Made by a program: the position numbers and the translations under genes. The notes beneath the pieces are model-generated. The model saw nothing but the letters and a program-made list of their open reading frames with translations, was not told where the DNA came from and ran no database searches. Source: Neocallimastix lanati (nom. inval.) (lineage: Eukaryota; Neocallimastigomycota; Neocallimastigomycetes; Neocallimastigales; Neocallimastigaceae). From it: a stretch of DNA of 64,000 nt. Position 1 is the first letter of the stretch; the number at the start of each line of letters is the position of its first letter. This document shows positions 1-15,894 of this stretch, in pieces. The stretch is taken from contig JACVTC010000143.1 of the NCBI GenBank assembly GCA_016946835.1, positions 258,501-322,500 on the forward strand, given 5' to 3'.

Positions 1-235
1 TTTTTCAATTTTCAATTTTTCATTTTTCATTTTTCAATTTTCATTTTTCATTTTTCATTTTTCAATTCTCAATTCTCAATTCTCAATTCTCAATTTTCAA
101 TTTTCAATTCTCAATTCTCAATTCTCAATTCTCAATTCTCAATTCTCAATTCTCAATTCTCAATTCTCAATTCTCAATTCTCAATTCTCAATTTTCAATT
201 CTCAATTCTCAATTCTCAATTTTCAATTTTCAATT
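1..235. repeat. heptamer satellite (TTCTCAA/TTTTCAA)
   Basis: Uninterrupted tandem array of a 7-base unit, mostly TTCTCAA with TTTTCAA variants and a few 8-base variants. It begins at or before the window edge. It does not match the TTAGGG telomere repeat common in fungi, so I read it as an interstitial satellite. Confidence 0.9.
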
Positions 236-308
236 TTATAACTTTATGAATTTATATAGTTTTAAATTTATAAATTTTAAATTTTTAATTTTTCAATCCT
301 CATAATTT

Positions 309-1083
309 TTAATTTTAAGAGTGACCAATCATTACAATCATATAATTAATGAAATCTTTGCAATCTTTTCTTCCTGCCACAGCTAAATACTTTCCATCTT
401 TATTAAATTTAAAACTTTTATATTTTTTAGAATTTCATATTTAAATTAATTTAATGTTACTATTATAAAAATAATGATTTTCCTATTTTATAATTGAAAT
501 TTTAAATTTTTAAAATTAATCTTTCGCTTAATAAAATTTTTGATATTGAATATAGAATACTTCTTTAGTAATTAAAGACCATATTGATATTCTTATCTGT
601 AAAAATAGAATAAAGAATTTAAAAAAAATATTATATACTTTTCTTCTATACAAATTGTTCTGATATCTTTCCTTTTTAAATTAATGAATAATTATTTTTA
701 AATTAATTTTTTTATTAAAATAATAATATAATAAATATATAAATAATTTACATTTAAATCTAAGAAGCTAATGATATGTCTCCCATCAGTTGCCTATTGA
801 ACACTAGTTAAACCAACCTTCATTAAATTTTACTGTCCATTCATGATCGCTTAAACACCATTTTTGAATAGCATCTAACTCATAAGATGTATAAAATATA
901 TTGTGAATCTTTTGACTATTCAATGCTCTGAATATTATCAATATTTGAAAATAATTGAATAATTTGAAGACTCTTAACATCTCTTATTACAAGACCTTGT
1001 TTAATTGGTGTTGCTATATATAATCCATTTGGTGAAAAAATACATTAATTTGAAGATTGCTTATATAATTCGGTGAAATCCAT
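309..1083 (-). pseudogene. WRAP73: WRAP73/WDR8-like WD-repeat gene, decayed
   Basis: From an ATG at 1083 the reverse strand reads MDFTELYKQSSN, then, past a stop, CIFSPNGLYIATPIK and GLVIRDVKSLQIIQLF. This is the N-terminal pattern of WRAP73 (WDR8), a centrosome/spindle-pole WD-repeat protein. Later blocks in other frames continue the same order: a WCLSDHEW segment, DGRHIISFLDLN, then IRISIWSLITKEVFYIQYQ (about 660-540) and FNKDGKYLAVAGRKDCKDF (about 410-345). At least three in-frame stops and several frameshifts break it. A probable intron remains: donor GTAAAT after the DLN block and acceptor TTTTTACAG before IRISIW. It is therefore a decayed gene copy, not a reverse-transcribed one. The rest of the WD repeats is missing; the heptamer satellite lies to the left. 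It is 688 bases from the end of IFT70, same strand. A working copy may exist elsewhere. Confidence 0.75.
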
Positions 1084-1770
1084 TTATTTTAATTTTTTAA
1101 TCATCATTCAACAATTAATTTTATATATATTAAATTTGAAAAATAATAATAAAAAAAATTAAATAAAAATAAAAAATAAACGATAATTGACAAAAGATAA
1201 TAAACCAAAAATAAAACAATATAAAATAAAAAAAAAAAAAAAAATAAATGATAATAAATCAAAAATAAAATTATAAAATAAAATAAAATAAAATAATGAA
1301 AATAAAAATTAAAAAAAAAAAAGTAGTAAAAAATAACTATTAATTTATAATATAATAAATACATATAATTATAAAAATTTTTAATTAAATAAATATAATG
1401 ATTTTTTTATACTAAAATATTAAAAAAAATTAATCCATTACATATGATCTTTCAATAAAAAAATTAATTTATTCAGATTAATTTTAATTAATTTAAAATA
1501 ATATATATATATATATATATATGCATATAATAATTTGAAAAATAAAAAATTAAAAATATTACAAAAATTGTTTTTCCTATAAATATTAATTATGCTTTAA
1601 TCTATTGTATATTATGATTTATGAATTTTTATTAATGGATTAATAATCTGTTTTGTAACGTTTGTTTTCTTTTTGTATTTTTTTTTTCAATAATATGTAT
1701 AATATTATTTTAATGTTATAATAAAAATGATATTTTTTGAGTATTAATAACTATTAATAGTTGAAATGAT

Positions 1771-7163
<5,393 letters not shown>

Positions 7164-7235
7164 TGGAGATATCGGGGATCGAACCCGAGACTTCTTGCAT
7201 GCAAAGCAAGCACTCTACCACTGAGTTATATCCCC
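7164..7235 (-). tRNA. tRNA-Ala (anticodon UGC)
   Basis: A 72-base cloverleaf with no intron. The acceptor stem GGGGATA pairs with TATCTCC (one G-U), with discriminator A. The D arm holds AGTGGTA. The anticodon stem CTTGC/GCAAG encloses loop TTTGCAT, which puts TGC at positions 34-36. The T arm TCGGG/CCCGA encloses TTCGATC. Box A and box B promoter sequences are intact. The CCA end is not encoded, as expected for a eukaryotic nuclear gene. Confidence 0.97.
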
Positions 7236-7239
7236 AGCT

Positions 7240-10200
7240 TGAAATTTTTTGGTACGGTGCCGAATTAAAAATATAATTTTAATATAAATAGTAAAGTTAA
7301 ATAGGAAATAATTATAAAATAATTATATATAATAATATTAATTAAATTTAAAATAATATAAAAAAAATATTAGTAAAGATAGTAAAGATAATATATAAAT
7401 TGAACCAATAGGATTTAATAAAAATAAATATATAAATATGAAAGAAAAATGATTTTTTTAGACAGACGTAGTTTAATTAGTTTAGAATTAGGAATTTATA
7501 AATCTAAGTCAGAGATACTTAGAAAATAATTATTTTAGTTAAATTTAAAATAAATACTTATTAAAGTTAAGGTTTAATTATTCAAGGGAATAGATTAAAA
7601 TAACTAATAAGTATTTAAAAATAATTAATGTAAAAAAAAATATATATATATATATTTTAATAAAACAAAACGACAACAAATATTCTTTTATCTTTTTCTT
7701 ATTATTTTTATTTAATCTTTTTGTGTGATAATTATTATAATTCTTTTATTAGAATATATAATTTTATAATAAAACTTGCATTCACGAACCACCCGATACA
7801 ATATAAAAATTATTCGTATCATTTTGATACAGAATGAACAAATAATACTAATTGTGCTAGAATAATATAAATTATTCTAACCTTATAGATTATTCTATTC
7901 TATATAATTGGAACTTTCCAATATTCTTCAAATATTACTAAATAGAAATCTTAAGTTAATAAATCACTAATTAACTTATAATTCCTTTTTGAATTATCGA
8001 TCCGATTCCATTATAATGTATTAAAAATCTTTAGCCAAGAATATTGTCCTTGCCCACTTAATATATTAATATTATATTTCTTTTGTATTATGTTATATTG
8101 AAAATAATCAAATCTATTTAATTAGTTATTAAAATTTTCGTTATCAATTTAAATTTATTTTTAATTACTAAATTTAACTAAACCACAATAAAATATTCTG
8201 TATAATCTCTTTATTTTTATTTTATATATATTAGTATTAAACTATTATTAAATAATTAATAATTCAATAATATATAACTACTATTTATAACAATAATATT
8301 ATTAACTAAAATAATAATTCAATTTCAATTTAAATGTTTTATTTATAAAAATAATTAGTAATTAGTTTATTAAAAAAATAGTTAGGCTTTACAAATTTTA
8401 ATTTGATAAAAAAATATAAATACATGTAATTTTAGTGAAATAAAATATAATCAATAACTTACTTTTATTAAATAAATAATTATATTATTATTTTTCTTTT
8501 ATAAATTTAAATAAATAAATATTGATTTTAAAACAAATTATTTTTTTTTATTGTAATTTAATTATTTGTGTTAATTATTATTATATTCCTAAAACTATAT
8601 GAACCATACCATTTTTGATAAAGAATGAAGTAATAAATTGATTCTTATTAAAAACCTTTTAATATAGTCAAGGTGATTTTTAAAATATTAATAAATTTAT
8701 GTATTCTTTACATTAATAATTTTACTATATTATTTGATCTGAAAATTTAAGTTTATACATAAAATTTAATTTAAATTTATGTTCATTCCTTATAAAGGTA
8801 AATTAAATTTATGAGAGTTTAGCAATAACATAGTACTAATTACTTTTAGTATTATTTTTCTAAATAAGGAATAATTCCTGTATATAAACAACTTAAATAA
8901 CTTTATCAATATTTCTGTCTTTCGAATTAAGAAATAATTGAAATGAAAGAAATAAATAAAATAAAATTTTCTGTATTTAAAATTGTAAAAGATTTTTCAT
9001 ATATTAATAAATGTATTTTATTTTCTATTATGTCATTCAAATTAATATATAAGATTACATATTAAATTAGTATCAAAATTAAGTTAAAGTATTCAATTTT
9101 ATTGTAATACTGCTTCTCTTTTTTTTTGTTTAATTCTTATCTATAATGCATCTTTTATATTATAGATTTATTTTGGTTAATTTGAATATTAGGAAATAAT
9201 AAAATTTCTATTTATTACAATAAGGAAATAATCAATAAGATTTAAAAATCTATTGTTTTTCCATCTCTTCAACTACTTCCAGAGGCTTTGCTACTTTTAT
9301 ATCTTCAAAAAGATATAAATTGACTACCTTGGAACCCCTTTTTAGGGGAGAGAAAAAAAAAGGAAATAAAAATAGAAATAATAAAAATAAATAAATAAAA
9401 AGAAAAAAAAGAAAATAAAAATAAATAAAAATAATAATAAAAATAAAATAAAAATAAAATAAATAAATAAAAATAATAATAAAAATAAAATAAAAATTAA
9501 AATAAAAATATAATAAATAAATAAAAATTATTGTGAAAGAATAAAATTTTTTTTGTGTTTTAATATTATATAATTTTTTTTTTTGAATTCCTCGAACCAT
9601 AACATTTTTGTTAAGGAATGAACAAATAATGTTAATTTTATTATTTTTCATAAAAATAACTTAACTACTAAAATTAAATTATTTATTTCCTTACTTGGGG
9701 AACTTTCTTATGTTCTATTACTGCCAAATTATTACTAATATTAAAATTATTATTATTAATATAAATTCTTTATTAATATCAATACTTTATTATTAAAATT
9801 AATACTATATTATTAATATCAATATTATTATCAATATCTAGTTTTATTAATATGATTTATTCTATCAATATTTTATTATTAAAGAAAATTTTATTTTACA
9901 AATATTACTAATACAGATTATTTATTATTAATAAAAATTAATATAATTAATAATGATTTAAAAATATTTTACTTAAATCCATGATCCTTGTCATTAAAAT
10001 TAGTAATACTTCCTTCCAAAATACACCCTATTTATAATAAGATTAATAATAGATAATAATCTAAAATACTTTTATTTAAAAATAGTATAAAATTAAATAA
10101 TACTCTATTACTAATAGTTCTGTAAAAGTAATAAAATTATTTTTAAAATATATTATCACTACAATTAATAATAAATAGTTTAGAATTTAATAATATGTAA

Positions 10201-10660
10201 TAATTATTTATTATAATAGAATAGATTATGAATTTATAATTTAAATACAATTCAAACATGTAACTCTAAGATATTCTAAAGAAATGGCTTGACCATTTCT
10301 AACGATAAAAAAAATATAAATAGATGAGAAAATTGTATTTTAGAAAAATAATCTGAAGAAAAAAATATAATCTTATTAAAGAAATTAATTTATTTTTAGT
10401 TTTTTAATTGAATAATTTTTATTAAATAAATAAATTAAATATTTTAAAAAAAGGATATATTTTAATTTTTAATTTTTTTTATTTTAGTGTTTATTTCTAT
10501 ATTTATTATTATTCTGTCCCGAACCTCAACATTTTTGGTGAAGAATAGATAAATAATTTTATTATTATTAAAATTAGGAAAATTATCCTAATCCATAAAT
10601 AAGATGTTTTATTCCTTAATATTATAGAACTTTCCTATATTCTATATTTGAATTACCAAA
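7240..10660. other. gene-poor region with a dispersed diverged repeat
   Basis: No open frame or splice pattern here looks like a gene. The notable content is four diverged copies of one motif, near 7785-7930, 8598-8655, 9590-9725 and 10515-10650. Their shared core reads roughly GAACC, a few bases, CATTTTTG, then (A)GAATGAACAAATAAT. In three copies a GAACTTTCC-type block follows about 90 bases on. They may be remains of an old retroelement, but no protein-coding part is recognisable. Confidence 0.5.
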
Positions 10661-10665
10661 AAAAA

Positions 10666-10966
10666 GGGTGTGGGCAATTTCGCCAAATTGCATTTCGCCA
10701 GATTGCATTTCGCCAAATTGAAAATTATAAAATAAATAAATAAATCAATAAATAAAATTAAATATTATTAATATCGCATAAAATCAATTTTAAAAAAAAT
10801 ATTTTGAATTAATATTTATTTATTTATTCATTTATTTATATCAATACTCTACTTGTCGAAATGCAACCTGGCGAAAAGCAACTTGGGGAAATGCAACATT
10901 TTAATACTACGCCACTTGTCGAAATACAACCTGGCGAAATGCAATTTGGGGAAATGCAACTCTCCC
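10666..10966. mobile_element. 301-bp MULE-derived miniature element (MITE)
   Basis: Terminal inverted repeats: the left end starts GGGTGTGGGCAATTTCGCC, and the right end read inwards starts GGGAGAGTTGCATTTCCCC. It is bordered by a near-perfect 9-bp target duplication, CAAAAAAAA at 10657-10665 and CAAAAAAAT at 10967-10975. Both ends carry stacked TTGCATTTCGCCA-type motifs. About 150 bases of the right end match the right end of the 15895-18319 Mutator-like element, and the left end matches its left end. It is therefore a non-autonomous deletion derivative of that family. It carries no gene. Confidence 0.85.
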
Positions 10967-10975
10967 CAAAAAAAT

Positions 10976-11756
10976 ATATATATATATTATTTGTCCAACA
11001 AAAACAAAATAATAAATATTTTTAAATAATAATATGAAATAAAAAGTAATATTCAACATAAAGTATATAAATAAATTCTGAAAAAAACTTACATGCAACA
11101 AACTTCACCCCAGATTATATGATCTCAGTTTTAAAATGAAATCTTACCAGTATTAAGGTTTAAATTGACCATTTGAAAGAAATTATGGTCTTCTTTTTCA
11201 GAAGCATTAGCCCTGTTAGCCTGTTTTACTGCATTTTCAGTGTTGACGTCCCCGGTTAGTTTGCAATTATACTGTAGGAATATCAATCCTTTTTGAATAC
11301 TAGCCCGAGGCATAATTTCTGAAAAGAGAGTCGAAAATCTCACCAAGAATGAGGTTTTAGAATAATCACCAAAAATTATTTGATTATTTAATAAAAAATA
11401 CCATTCCTTTTTATAATTTAAATCAAGAATATCTGTATCTCTTTCACCAAGAAGGAGGTTATATAATCAGGTACCATGTTCATCACAAATATATTTACAT
11501 ACTTATTCTTTAGAAAATTGCTCCCTATATTATTAGTAACTATACAATTATTTTCACTATCAATGTTATTACTATTATTAACAATATTTTCTCTATTGTT
11601 ATTTTTATTAATATTATATACTCATTACTTGATTCTATATTATTCATATCTGAAATAACAGTGTTTACACTACTATTTGATATTGAATAATATTTAGATA
11701 TTATAAAAAATTTTTCATTAAGAATTTCAATATCTTTAAAATATTTCAACTTTTTT
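10976..11756 (-). pseudogene. LINE 3' fragment (C-terminal tail and 3' UTR)
   Basis: Reverse-strand reading gives NEKFFIISKYYSISNSSVN and VISDMNNIESS near 11740-11640, then a DLNYKKEW block near 11410 and ASIQKGLIFLQYNCKLTGD with ANASEKEDHNFFQ near 11290-11170. These match the C-terminal tail of the LINE copy at 25725-27124 block by block. The 3' UTR (10976-11130) also matches that copy. The reverse transcriptase part is absent, so this is a short relic. The miniature Mutator element abuts its 3' UTR on the left. Confidence 0.75.
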
Positions 11757-11953
11757 TTCTTTTTTTTTTTATTTCCTGTGTTATTTTCTGGTTTCAGTCC
11801 CCTCCTCTCAGGAGCAGTGGGAATATTGAGGTAGTTACACACTTCCATAAAGGCAGAATTATCCCTAATAAATGACTTTACTGAGTGTTCAGCATTGGTA
11901 TTCTTCTCCTGAGTGTTTCTACAGTTCGTAACTTCTCCTTGAATCGAGGTCAA
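11757..11953 (-). other. short open stretch of unknown origin
   Basis: A moderately G+C-richer stretch, open on the reverse strand for about 65 codons from an ATG at 11953. It includes FMEVCNYLNIPTAPERRG and runs into an A-rich run (Lys codons) joined to the LINE fragment on the left. I do not recognise it. It could be part of a LINE first reading frame or a piece of host gene ending in an oligo-A tail. Confidence 0.35.
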
Positions 11954-12833
11954 TATAACCTAACCTATAAATATTTATACTTTGACTGTTTTATGGGTAA
12001 CCTTAACCCGAATGTTGCATATAGGAACGTGGCTTATATATAAAATTCAATTTGTAGTTCAACGCCCCACGTTTTTTCTTTTTTAAATAATTTTTAAATA
12101 ATTGTAAATAAATAATTAAATAAATGGGTTAATTTTTTTTTTTTTTTTTTTTTTTTTTTTCATAAATATATTATTTATAATAAATAAATTAAATATTATT
12201 AAATATTATTATTATTTTAACAAAAAAAATTAAAGAAATTTCTTTAAAATTAAATATTATATATCTTTTCATTATTTTATTATTTATTAAAAATTTAAAT
12301 ATTATTATTTATTTTCTAAAAATAGTTTAAGCCACTCTTACATCAACTGTTTTTTAAAGTGGGAGTGTGTCATTTCGAAAATTTTTATTACATAAATTTG
12401 TATTTTGATGTAGTGCATTTCGGAAAACATGGCGTAATATAATGTAATAAATAAATAAATGAATAAATAAATTATAAATGAATAAATAAATTTTTACATA
12501 ATAATAAAAATAATTAAGACAAACGTTTATTATGACTAAAAAATTTTTTTTTAGAAAATTAAATAAAAATATATATATATATATAATTACTACATATATA
12601 AAATAATTATATTTTTTTATTTTATTTTAAATATTATTAATTATTATTAATACATTAATACCTTGTTTATATTATCAACAGAAAATACAGATTGAATAAA
12701 ATAAAATAAAATAAAATAAAATAAAATAAAATGAATAGTAGAAACATAAATATAAGTACAGATTGAATAAAATAAATTAAATAGTAGAATAGAATAGAAT
12801 AGAATATAAATATTAAGTACAGATTGAATAAAA

Positions 12834-13540
12834 TAAAATAAAATAAAATAAAATAAAATAAAATAAAATAAAATAAAATAAAATAAAATAAAATAAAATA
12901 AAATAAAATAAAATAAAATAAAATAAAATAAAATAAAATAAAATAAAATAAAATAAAATAAAATAAAATAAAATAAAATAAAATGAATAGTAGAAACATA
13001 AATATAAGTACAGATTGAATAAAATAAATTAAATAGTAGAATAGAATATAAATATTAAGTACAGATTGAATAAAATAAATTAAATAGTAGAATAGAATAT
13101 AAATATTAAGTACAGATTGAATAAAATAAATTAAATAGTAGAATAGAATATAAATATTAAGTACAGATTGAATAAAATAAAATAAAATAAAATAAAATAA
13201 AATAAAATAAAATAAAATAAAATAAAATAAAATAAAATAAAATAAAATAAAATAAAATAAAATAAAATAAAATAAAATAAAATAAAATAAAATAAAATAA
13301 AATAAAATAAAATAAAATAAAATAAAATAAAATAAAATAAAATAAAATAAAATAAAATAAAATAAAATAAAATAAAATAAAATAAAATAAAATAAAATAA
13401 AATAAAATAAAATAAAATAAAATAAAATAAAATAAAATAAAATAAAATAAAATAAAATAAAATAAAATAAAATAAAATAAAATAAAATAAAATAAAATAA
13501 AATAAAATAAAATAAAATAAAATAAAATAAAATAAAATAA
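12834..13540. repeat. (AAAAT)n pentamer arrays inside MULE 1
   Basis: Two long perfect pentamer runs (about 12834-12984 and 13171-13540). They are separated by several copies of a longer unit containing TAGTAGAATAGAATATAAATA and TACAGATTGAATAAAAT. Translated frames through this DNA (poly FILFY) are artefacts. Confidence 0.95.
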
Positions 13541-13860
13541 ATAGTAGAATATCAAATATAAAGTATAGATCGAATAAAATAAAATAAATAGTAGAATATC
13601 AAATATAAAGTATAGATCGAATAAAATAAAATAAATAGTAGAATATCAAATATAAAGTATAGATCGAATAAAATAAAATAAATAGTAGAATATCAAATAT
13701 AAAGTATAGATCGAATAAAATAAAATAAATAGTAGAATATCAAATATAAAGTATAGATCGAATAAAATAAAATAAATAGTAGAATATCAAATATAAAGTA
13801 TAGATCGAATAAAATAAAATAAATAGTAGAATATCAAATATAAAGTATAGATCGAATAGA
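13541..13860. repeat. 47-base minisatellite, about 7 copies
   Basis: The GTAGAATATC landmark recurs at 13544, 13591, 13638, 13685, 13732, 13779 and 13826, giving a constant 47-base period with almost no divergence. The unit includes AAGTATAGATCGAATAAAAT. It adjoins the pentamer array inside MULE 1. Confidence 0.95.
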
Positions 13861-14591
13861 ATAAAATAAAATAAAATATAATAATTATTTTATATATATA
13901 GGAATCTTATATATTTTAATTTTTTTTCATTTATTTTTCTAAAAAAAAAAAATTTAGTTATAATAACTTTTGTTTTTTAATTATTATATTTTATTATAGT
14001 AAATAAAAAAATTTAAATGAAAAGTAAATAATTTTAATTATTTATAATTCATATTTTCATAAACGATATATATATATATATATATATATATTAATTTAAA
14101 TGATATAAGAATTAAAAATTAAAACAATAAGAGTTGAATAATTGATCCTATTAAAATAATTAATTATTTGCATTGTAATATTTATAATGTTTGATCAATA
14201 TGAATCAATTATTATTAAAATATATAATAACAATTATATTTTAATAAAATAATAAAAATCTTTTATTGAATTTAATATTTTTAATAACATAATTAATTTT
14301 GAAAAGTATATTGATATTAATAAAATTTTTAATTATATAATATTGATATTAATATTAATAAAATTTTAACTAGTATCAAATAAATCGGTTTTAGTTATAA
14401 ATTACTTAATAAAAATAACTAAAAGATAATTTCTATTAAGATTGTTAAATAAACACAATAGGTAAATAAAATTGTATTTTTCTAGCATTTTTTTAAATTA
14501 AGATTACTTAATTATTATTTAAACGATTATAAATATAAATTTAAAATAAATAAATTTTTATTTTTCTAGCATTTTTTTAAATTAAGATTAT

Positions 14592-15854
14592 TTATTTTAA
14601 ATTAAAATTTATATCGTTTAAATCAATTAAATATTCTTTCCATAATTTAATTAATTCATTTCTGTTGCATCCATTATAAAATAAATTTATTTCCTTACTT
14701 TTGTAATTTTCAATTGAAATTTTAATTTCATCAGTTGCACTTAATATTTTTTGCTTTTTTTTTCCAATTTCCTTTAGTTCTCCTTTGATAATCATTATAA
14801 GATAAGTTTTCTTCTTCTTTTAATATATAATTAATTTATAAAATAAAGGTTTATTTGGAAATATATTATTTAAGTAGCTATTATAAGATTCTGATGTATT
14901 GTTTGTTAAATGCTCTATATTTTCATAATAATTCCAATTATTAACATTATACTTAAGCAAATAATTTTTATTAAAATATTCTAAAAATTGCAGAAAATTA
15001 TTATACTTTTTTTTTTGACAAATTCTATTTATTATAATATAAATATCAAATATATAGTTAGGGTTTATAAACGATAAGTTCGAAATAGCTTTACAATTAT
15101 TATTCTTCACTTCATGATAACATAATATATTTTTTTGTTTTTCTAATGATCTTTTGTAATGCCAAACACAATATTTAATATTTATATTGGGAAAAACTTT
15201 TTTTGCAGCATTAGATATACCTTGTTCAAAATCACAATGAAAATTAATTGTAGTAATTAATGTATTACTCCTAAATTTATTTGCATTTTTTTTTATTTCT
15301 TTAAATAATGTTTCATATGTAGATTGTTTTTTATTTTTTAATGTAGAAATGAAAATAGTGTAAAACATATTAAATTCCCCAACATAAGTTCTTGTTATAA
15401 ATAACTGATAACTAAATTTCGGTGCTGCATAAAATGTACCGTCCGCAAATATATTTTTATGATAATTCGAAAATAAATATGTTTGGAATGGCGATTGAAA
15501 GAATATTAGATTAGTATTTTTAAATATCATAAAATTTTCATTTCTTTTAGTTTTATAATATTCTGATTCAATGGGAATATCATCAAAACTTTTTATGTTT
15601 GGAGGAAATTGTTTATTTATATTTCTTATTATTTGGGATCTAATTGTACTATATTCGGGACATATAAGTCCCATTTCTTGAGAAACGGCATTAAATATAT
15701 GTTTAGGTTTTATATCCATAGGAATTGAATTTTTCTTAATTTCTTCCTTAATTTTATGTGGCTTAAAATTAAAAATATTTAAGCCATACAACAAAATACA
15801 AATTTTTGTAATAAAAATTTTCGAAATGCACACTCCCTTTTTAAAGTATGTCAC
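14592..15854 (-). pseudogene. MULE transposase, truncated and frameshifted
   Basis: DDE transposase of the Mutator superfamily (MULE domain). The main frame (15854-14820) shows the family pattern: FADGTFYAAPKFSYQLFITR with the first catalytic Asp in ADG, then HCDFEQGISNAAKKVFP with the second Asp and the start of the C-x2-H signature CVWHYKRSLE, and a C-terminal NWNYYENIEHLTNNTSE. The C-terminus is split into another frame at 14795-14592, ending in a KLWKEYLIDLND motif equivalent to the related copy at 16082-17437. The N-terminal FLYWCH zinc finger is missing: the frame runs straight into the right terminal repeat, and its first Met lies outside the element. It is inactive as it stands. Confidence 0.88.
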
Positions 15855-15885
15855 ATTTCATATAAAGCCACGTTCGGACATCGAT

Positions 15886-15894
15886 GCCCGACGT
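15886..15894. repeat. 9-bp target-site duplication, left copy
   Basis: GCCCGACGT immediately left of MULE 2, repeated exactly at 18320-18328 on its right. Nine bases is the usual duplication size for Mutator-type transposition. Confidence 0.93.

Larger units (their letters stand above)
12361..15837. mobile_element. Mutator-like element 1 (MULE), 3.5 kb, 10-bp TSD
   Basis: Inverted terminal repeats of about 55 bases: the left end (12361-12415) begins GGGAGTGTGTCATTTCGAAA, and the right end read inwards from 15837 begins GGGAGTGTGCATTTCGAAAA. They share most positions. The perfect 10-bp target duplication TTTTTAAAGT stands at 12351-12360 and 15838-15847. Inside are a decayed MULE transposase (minus strand, right half), (AAAAT)n arrays and a 47-base minisatellite. 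The right inverted repeat lies directly against the transposase frame with no room for its N-terminal zinc finger, so the element has lost internal sequence and is not autonomous. Confidence 0.9.

Noticed and set aside
1-235. Telomere at the left edge
   Set aside because: The TTCTCAA heptamer lacks the G-rich strand of known telomeres, and similar A/T satellites occur inside the window.
309-1083. Stop codon reassignment (TAG/TGA read as Trp) to explain stops in the WRAP73 relic
   Set aside because: Frameshifts are also present, and all intact genes in the window use Trp as TGG and end at ordinary stops.
1104-1364. Phe/Tyr/Leu-rich 86-aa reverse frame as a membrane protein
   Set aside because: Translation of AAAATA-type low-complexity DNA between two genes; no conservation signal.
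9250-9651. 133-aa reverse frame with an AKPLEVVEEMEKQ end
   Set aside because: Mostly low-complexity A/T translation; only the first few codons look protein-like and no family is recognised.
12667-13555. Long reverse-strand frames of repeated FILFY
   Set aside because: They come from the (AAAAT)n pentamer array, which has no stop in some frames; no protein signal.
13541-13860. Regular 47-base repeats as a CRISPR-like array
   Set aside because: The whole unit is repeated with no unique spacers, and the DNA is eukaryotic nuclear.
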